64,000 nucleotides of DNA from Haloarcula rubripromontorii. GTDB lineage: Archaea > Halobacteriota > Halobacteria > Halobacteriales > Haloarculaceae. The DNA lies in assembly GCF_001280425.1 (NCBI RefSeq), contig NZ_LIUF01000004.1:352076-416075 (forward strand), given 5' to 3'. Positions 61,522 through 64,000 of the stretch are shown here, one piece after another (position 1 is the first letter of the stretch; each line of letters begins with the position of its first letter). The position numbers were made by a program, and so were the translations under genes. Under the pieces are notes generated by a model. The model was not told where the DNA came from and did not search any database. It was given only the letters and a program-made list of their open reading frames with translations.

Positions 61522-62670
61522 ATGGAATTTGCGATGTGGGCGTACCCGTGGGACCTGCTCGACGAAGGGCCGGCTAGAGTGGAAACGCGATTGCGTGACA
61601 TCGGCATCGACGAGCTGAATCTCGCGACGAACTATCACACGGTGCAGGCGTTCGCGCCGCACAATCCGGAGCGGCGGACGCTGTTTGCCCGCGCGAGTTC
61701 GTATTTCGAGCCCGGCCCGGAGTACGGGGACCTCGAACCGGTTCCGTACGAGGGGATGGACGCGGACTGGGTTGCGGACATCGCCGCCGGCTTATCCGAG
61801 GTGACACTCAATTCCTGGACAGTCGGCTGTCACAACTCTCGGCTCGGAATGGCCAACCCCGAGTACACGCTGGAGTCTGCACACGGTGACGACCTGATCT
61901 TCGGCCTGTGTCCGTCCCAGTCCGCGGTCCAGACGTATCTCTCGGCACTGGTCTCGGATCTGGCATCCCGCGAGGAGTTTGCCCGTATCGAACTGGAGAC
62001 GTTTGATTACTTCTACGGAACGGGCTTCGGCTGGCATCACCAGAAGATCCACGCGCAGTTGGGCACACTCGGCGAGTTCTTGCTTGGGTTGTGTTTCTGT
62101 CCACAGTGTCAGGAGAATGCGACGGCCGAAGGCGTCGATACCGAACGGGCGCGCGAAACGGTAGCCGGCGCGCTGGACGGTATCGTCGCTGGCGACGTGT
62201 CACACGAAACCCCGCCGGGGGAGTGGCTCGCGGACCACAGCACCGTCGCCGCATACGTCGATGTCCGTGAACGGACGCTGGCCTCACTGTACGCCACACT
62301 GGCTGACGCCGCGGGAACGACACCGCTTGGCTACTACGTCGGCGCACCGGAACCCGGCCGTGAGTGGATCGTCGGAGCCGACCTGCAAGCACTCTCGAAT
62401 CACGTCGATTACTACTGTCTGCCGGCCTATGAGTCTACAAGTGACGCAGTCATAGAGGCGTACAACGCTGTGGAGACAGTAACCGATGACGTGCCACTCC
62501 ACGTTGGTCTCCTGCCGGGCCATCCGGCTGTCGACGACGAGGATGCCGTGGTCGATATCGTGGAGACGCTCAACTCGAAGGGAGTGCCGCGACTGTCGTT
62601 CTATAACTACGGACTGCTTCCGGAGCAGTCACTGGGGTGGGTCGAAACAGCCATCGATGCGGTGAGCTGA
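61522..62670 (+). CDS. Probable TIM-barrel protein of unknown function
   Basis: A 382-residue protein with a barrel-like strand/helix order: EFAMWAYPWDLL, ELNLATNYHTVQ, TLNSWTVGCHN, RIELETFDYFYGTGFGWHH and LGYYVGAPEP. The CFCPQCQENATAEG motif (about 193-206) is a Cys-rich loop seen in uncharacterised glycoside-hydrolase-like barrels. A catalytic pair could lie in ELETFDYF, but this is guesswork. No signal peptide, so cytoplasmic. A CTTTTATTA box about 25-30 bp before the ATG suggests a leaderless separate transcript, although it follows the permease gene by only 40 bp. Confidence 0.7.
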   Translation: MEFAMWAYPWDLLDEGPARVETRLRDIGIDELNLATNYHTVQAFAPHNPERRTLFARASSYFEPGPEYGDLEPVPYEGMDADWVADIAAGLSEVTLNSWTVGCHNSRLGMANPEYTLESAHGDDLIFGLCPSQSAVQTYLSALVSDLASREEFARIELETFDYFYGTGFGWHHQKIHAQLGTLGEFLLGLCFCPQCQENATAEGVDTERARETVAGALDGIVAGDVSHETPPGEWLADHSTVAAYVDVRERTLASLYATLADAAGTTPLGYYVGAPEPGREWIVGADLQALSNHVDYYCLPAYESTSDAVIEAYNAVETVTDDVPLHVGLLPGHPAVDDEDAVVDIVETLNSKGVPRLSFYNYGLLPEQSLGWVETAIDAVS

Positions 62671-62716
62671 GAGGGGGAGCGGTACTTTGATATCGGCTCC
62701 CGAACGACAGAAGAGC

Positions 62717-63886
62717 ATGGAGATAACTGGCGTGTCAGCGGTAACTATAGATGTACCGTTGGCCGACTTGGATGAGCATCTCGGAATCGGACCGTACGTG
62801 ACCAACCACGGGAAACTGCACTCGATGGAACGGGTCCTCGTCCGTGTCGACACAGACGAAGGGATTAGCGGCTGGGGCGAAATGCGTGTCTTCCTGTCAC
62901 CTGAGGCCACCGAGTCGATCATCGAAGACGGCGTCGGACCGATGATTGAGGGCCAGTCGCCGTTCGAGATCGAGCGACTCCGTCGACAGGTGTTCGTCGA
63001 GTACACGAACGTGGATATGTTCTTTGCGGCGGTCGAAACAGCCTGCTGGGACATCGTCGGCAAAGCCCTCGACAAGCCGGTGTACGAACTGCTCGGCGGG
63101 TGGACAGCACCGACACAGGGGACGCAGCAACATCGGCAAAGCGTCGACGGCAACAGTACTGCACCCGCTGATGTCCCCGTTGCGTTCTGTCTCGGTATCC
63201 TCTCGCCCGAAGAGTCCCGTATCAAGGCACGAGAAGCCCTCGAAGCTGGCTTCACTGTCCTCAAAACGAAGGCAGGGCGGGACTGGCGACAGGACGTCGA
63301 GCGAATCAAAGCGATGCATGACGAAGTCAACGGGCAACTGGAGTTCCGACTCGACCCGAATCAGGGCTGGACGCTGGACCAAGCAGTTCGGGTCGGCGCG
63401 ATGCTCGAAGATGCGGGAATCTACCTGCAGTACATGGAACAACCGATTCGAGTCGATGCACACACGTCGCTAGCTCGGCTCCGGCAGCGACTCCGACAGC
63501 CAATCGCACCGAACGAGGACACCTATATCTCGCATAATCTGCAGTCGCTCGTGGAGACTGGCGCGATGGATGTCGGCGTTATCGACCTGACTCCGGCTGG
63601 CGGTATCAGTGGGATTCGACAGCAGGCTGCCATCCTCGAAGACGCCGGAGTCCCCTTCACGCACCACTGTGCGTTCGACCTGGGGATTCGGACGGCAGCG
63701 ATCCTCCACGCGTTCACCGGCATCCCGGGCTTCTCGTTGCCTCCAGACTCGACGTACTACGGCTGGGAAGCAGACGTCATCGAGACACCGTTCAGCGTCA
63801 GCGATGGCTGCCTCCCAGCCCCGGAGGGTCCCGGTCTCGGCGTCTCTATCGATATGGCCGCCATCGAGGAGTATCGAATTACATGA
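62717..63886 (+). CDS. Mandelate-racemase-type enolase superfamily enzyme
   Basis: A 389-residue enzyme from the ATG at 62717 (MEITGVSAVTIDVPL). The N-terminal capping domain ends near residue 130; the barrel follows. Metal ligands are Asp in RLDPNQGW (about 211), Glu in YMEQPI (about 240) and Glu in PNEDTY (about 267). Catalytic bases are KTK (about 182-184) and a His-Asp pair, Asp in VIDLTPAGG (about 289) and His in FTHHC (about 316). Lys-x-Lys with His-Asp places it in the mandelate racemase group, most of which dehydrate acid sugars or racemise. Context favours an acid-sugar dehydratase. Confidence 0.9.
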   Translation: MEITGVSAVTIDVPLADLDEHLGIGPYVTNHGKLHSMERVLVRVDTDEGISGWGEMRVFLSPEATESIIEDGVGPMIEGQSPFEIERLRRQVFVEYTNVDMFFAAVETACWDIVGKALDKPVYELLGGWTAPTQGTQQHRQSVDGNSTAPADVPVAFCLGILSPEESRIKAREALEAGFTVLKTKAGRDWRQDVERIKAMHDEVNGQLEFRLDPNQGWTLDQAVRVGAMLEDAGIYLQYMEQPIRVDAHTSLARLRQRLRQPIAPNEDTYISHNLQSLVETGAMDVGVIDLTPAGGISGIRQQAAILEDAGVPFTHHCAFDLGIRTAAILHAFTGIPGFSLPPDSTYYGWEADVIETPFSVSDGCLPAPEGPGLGVSIDMAAIEEYRIT

Positions 63887-63935
63887 GCGGACAAGAGCAA
63901 CATTCAAGAGGACAGGTTACGTGGGCATCGGTGTC

Positions 63936-64000
63936 ATGGTAGAGCTATCACTAGCGAACCGACCGGCCATCGTAACTGGCGCGTCGCGGGGTATCGGGCG
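63936..64000 (+). CDS. Short-chain dehydrogenase/reductase, start only
   Basis: The ATG at 63936 opens a frame reading MVELSLANRPAIVTGASRGIG to the window edge. TGASRGIG is the NAD(P)-binding motif of the short-chain dehydrogenase/reductase family. The gene is cut by the window end. It lies 50 bp after the enolase-superfamily gene on the same strand, so it probably belongs to the same catabolic unit. Confidence 0.85.
   Translation, partial: MVELSLANRPAIVTGASRGIG

Noticed and set aside
1-64000. tRNA, rRNA and CRISPR arrays
   Set aside because: No cloverleaf-like conserved tRNA arms, rRNA segments or regularly spaced repeats were noticed while reading; a scan such as tRNAscan or a CRISPR finder would settle this.

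Overview
The window reads as chromosomal DNA of a halophilic archaeon, most like Haloarcula or a close relative. The evidence is strongly acidic proteins, GC-rich genes separated by AT-rich gaps, TATA-type promoters with very short leaders, Tat-dependent lipoproteins, a FolC-FolP fusion, an archaea-specific SMC-related protein beside an RdfA-type gene, and an archaeal fructose PTS. Identifications rest on reading motifs in the translations; no database was searched.

Left part (1-18.6 kb), accessory surface-polysaccharide region. It opens with an AT-rich gene cut by a 940 bp IS5-type element whose terminal inverted repeats are visible. Then come three family 4 glycosyltransferases, one family 2 glycosyltransferase, a large multi-pass membrane protein, an alkaline-phosphatase/sulfatase-fold enzyme, a heparinase II/III-like lyase and two paralogous Tat-exported beta-helix proteins. 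One paralog has gained about 400 residues of C-terminal beta domains, and its Tat signal lies in a different frame.

Middle (18.7-28.8 kb). A fructose PTS operon (ptfC-ptfA-ptsH-ptsI-ptfB, read leftwards) is divergent from an SMC-related gene. That gene converges on an RdfA-like cell-shape gene. Two overlapping Tat lipoprotein genes of unknown function follow.

One-carbon region (28.2-50.2 kb). It holds methenyl-THF cyclohydrolase, formate-THF ligase, a FolC-FolP fusion, a BCCT osmolyte transporter, threonine deaminase, two dimethylglycine/sarcosine-dehydrogenase-like flavoproteins with GcvT halves, an AstE/AspA-type deacylase, a helix-turn-helix protein, a methylene-THF reductase family protein, a DmdA-like GcvT-family demethylase and dihydrofolate reductase. 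Together these could import methylated osmolytes, strip methyl groups onto folate, oxidise or reduce the C1 units, and make the folate itself. The HTH gene and the reductase gene share a 15 bp promoter element at the same 65 bp distance from their start codons.

Right part (50.5-64 kb). A Bat-type regulator and a nitrilase with an MFS exporter precede an IclR regulator. The regulator is divergent from a carbohydrate-type ABC transporter operon (ATPase, creatininase-family hydrolase, binding protein, two permeases). Downstream are a probable TIM-barrel protein, a mandelate-racemase-type enolase-superfamily enzyme and the start of a short-chain dehydrogenase. This looks like a sugar-acid or lactone uptake and breakdown locus. 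Two perfect palindromes lie between the regulator and the operon.
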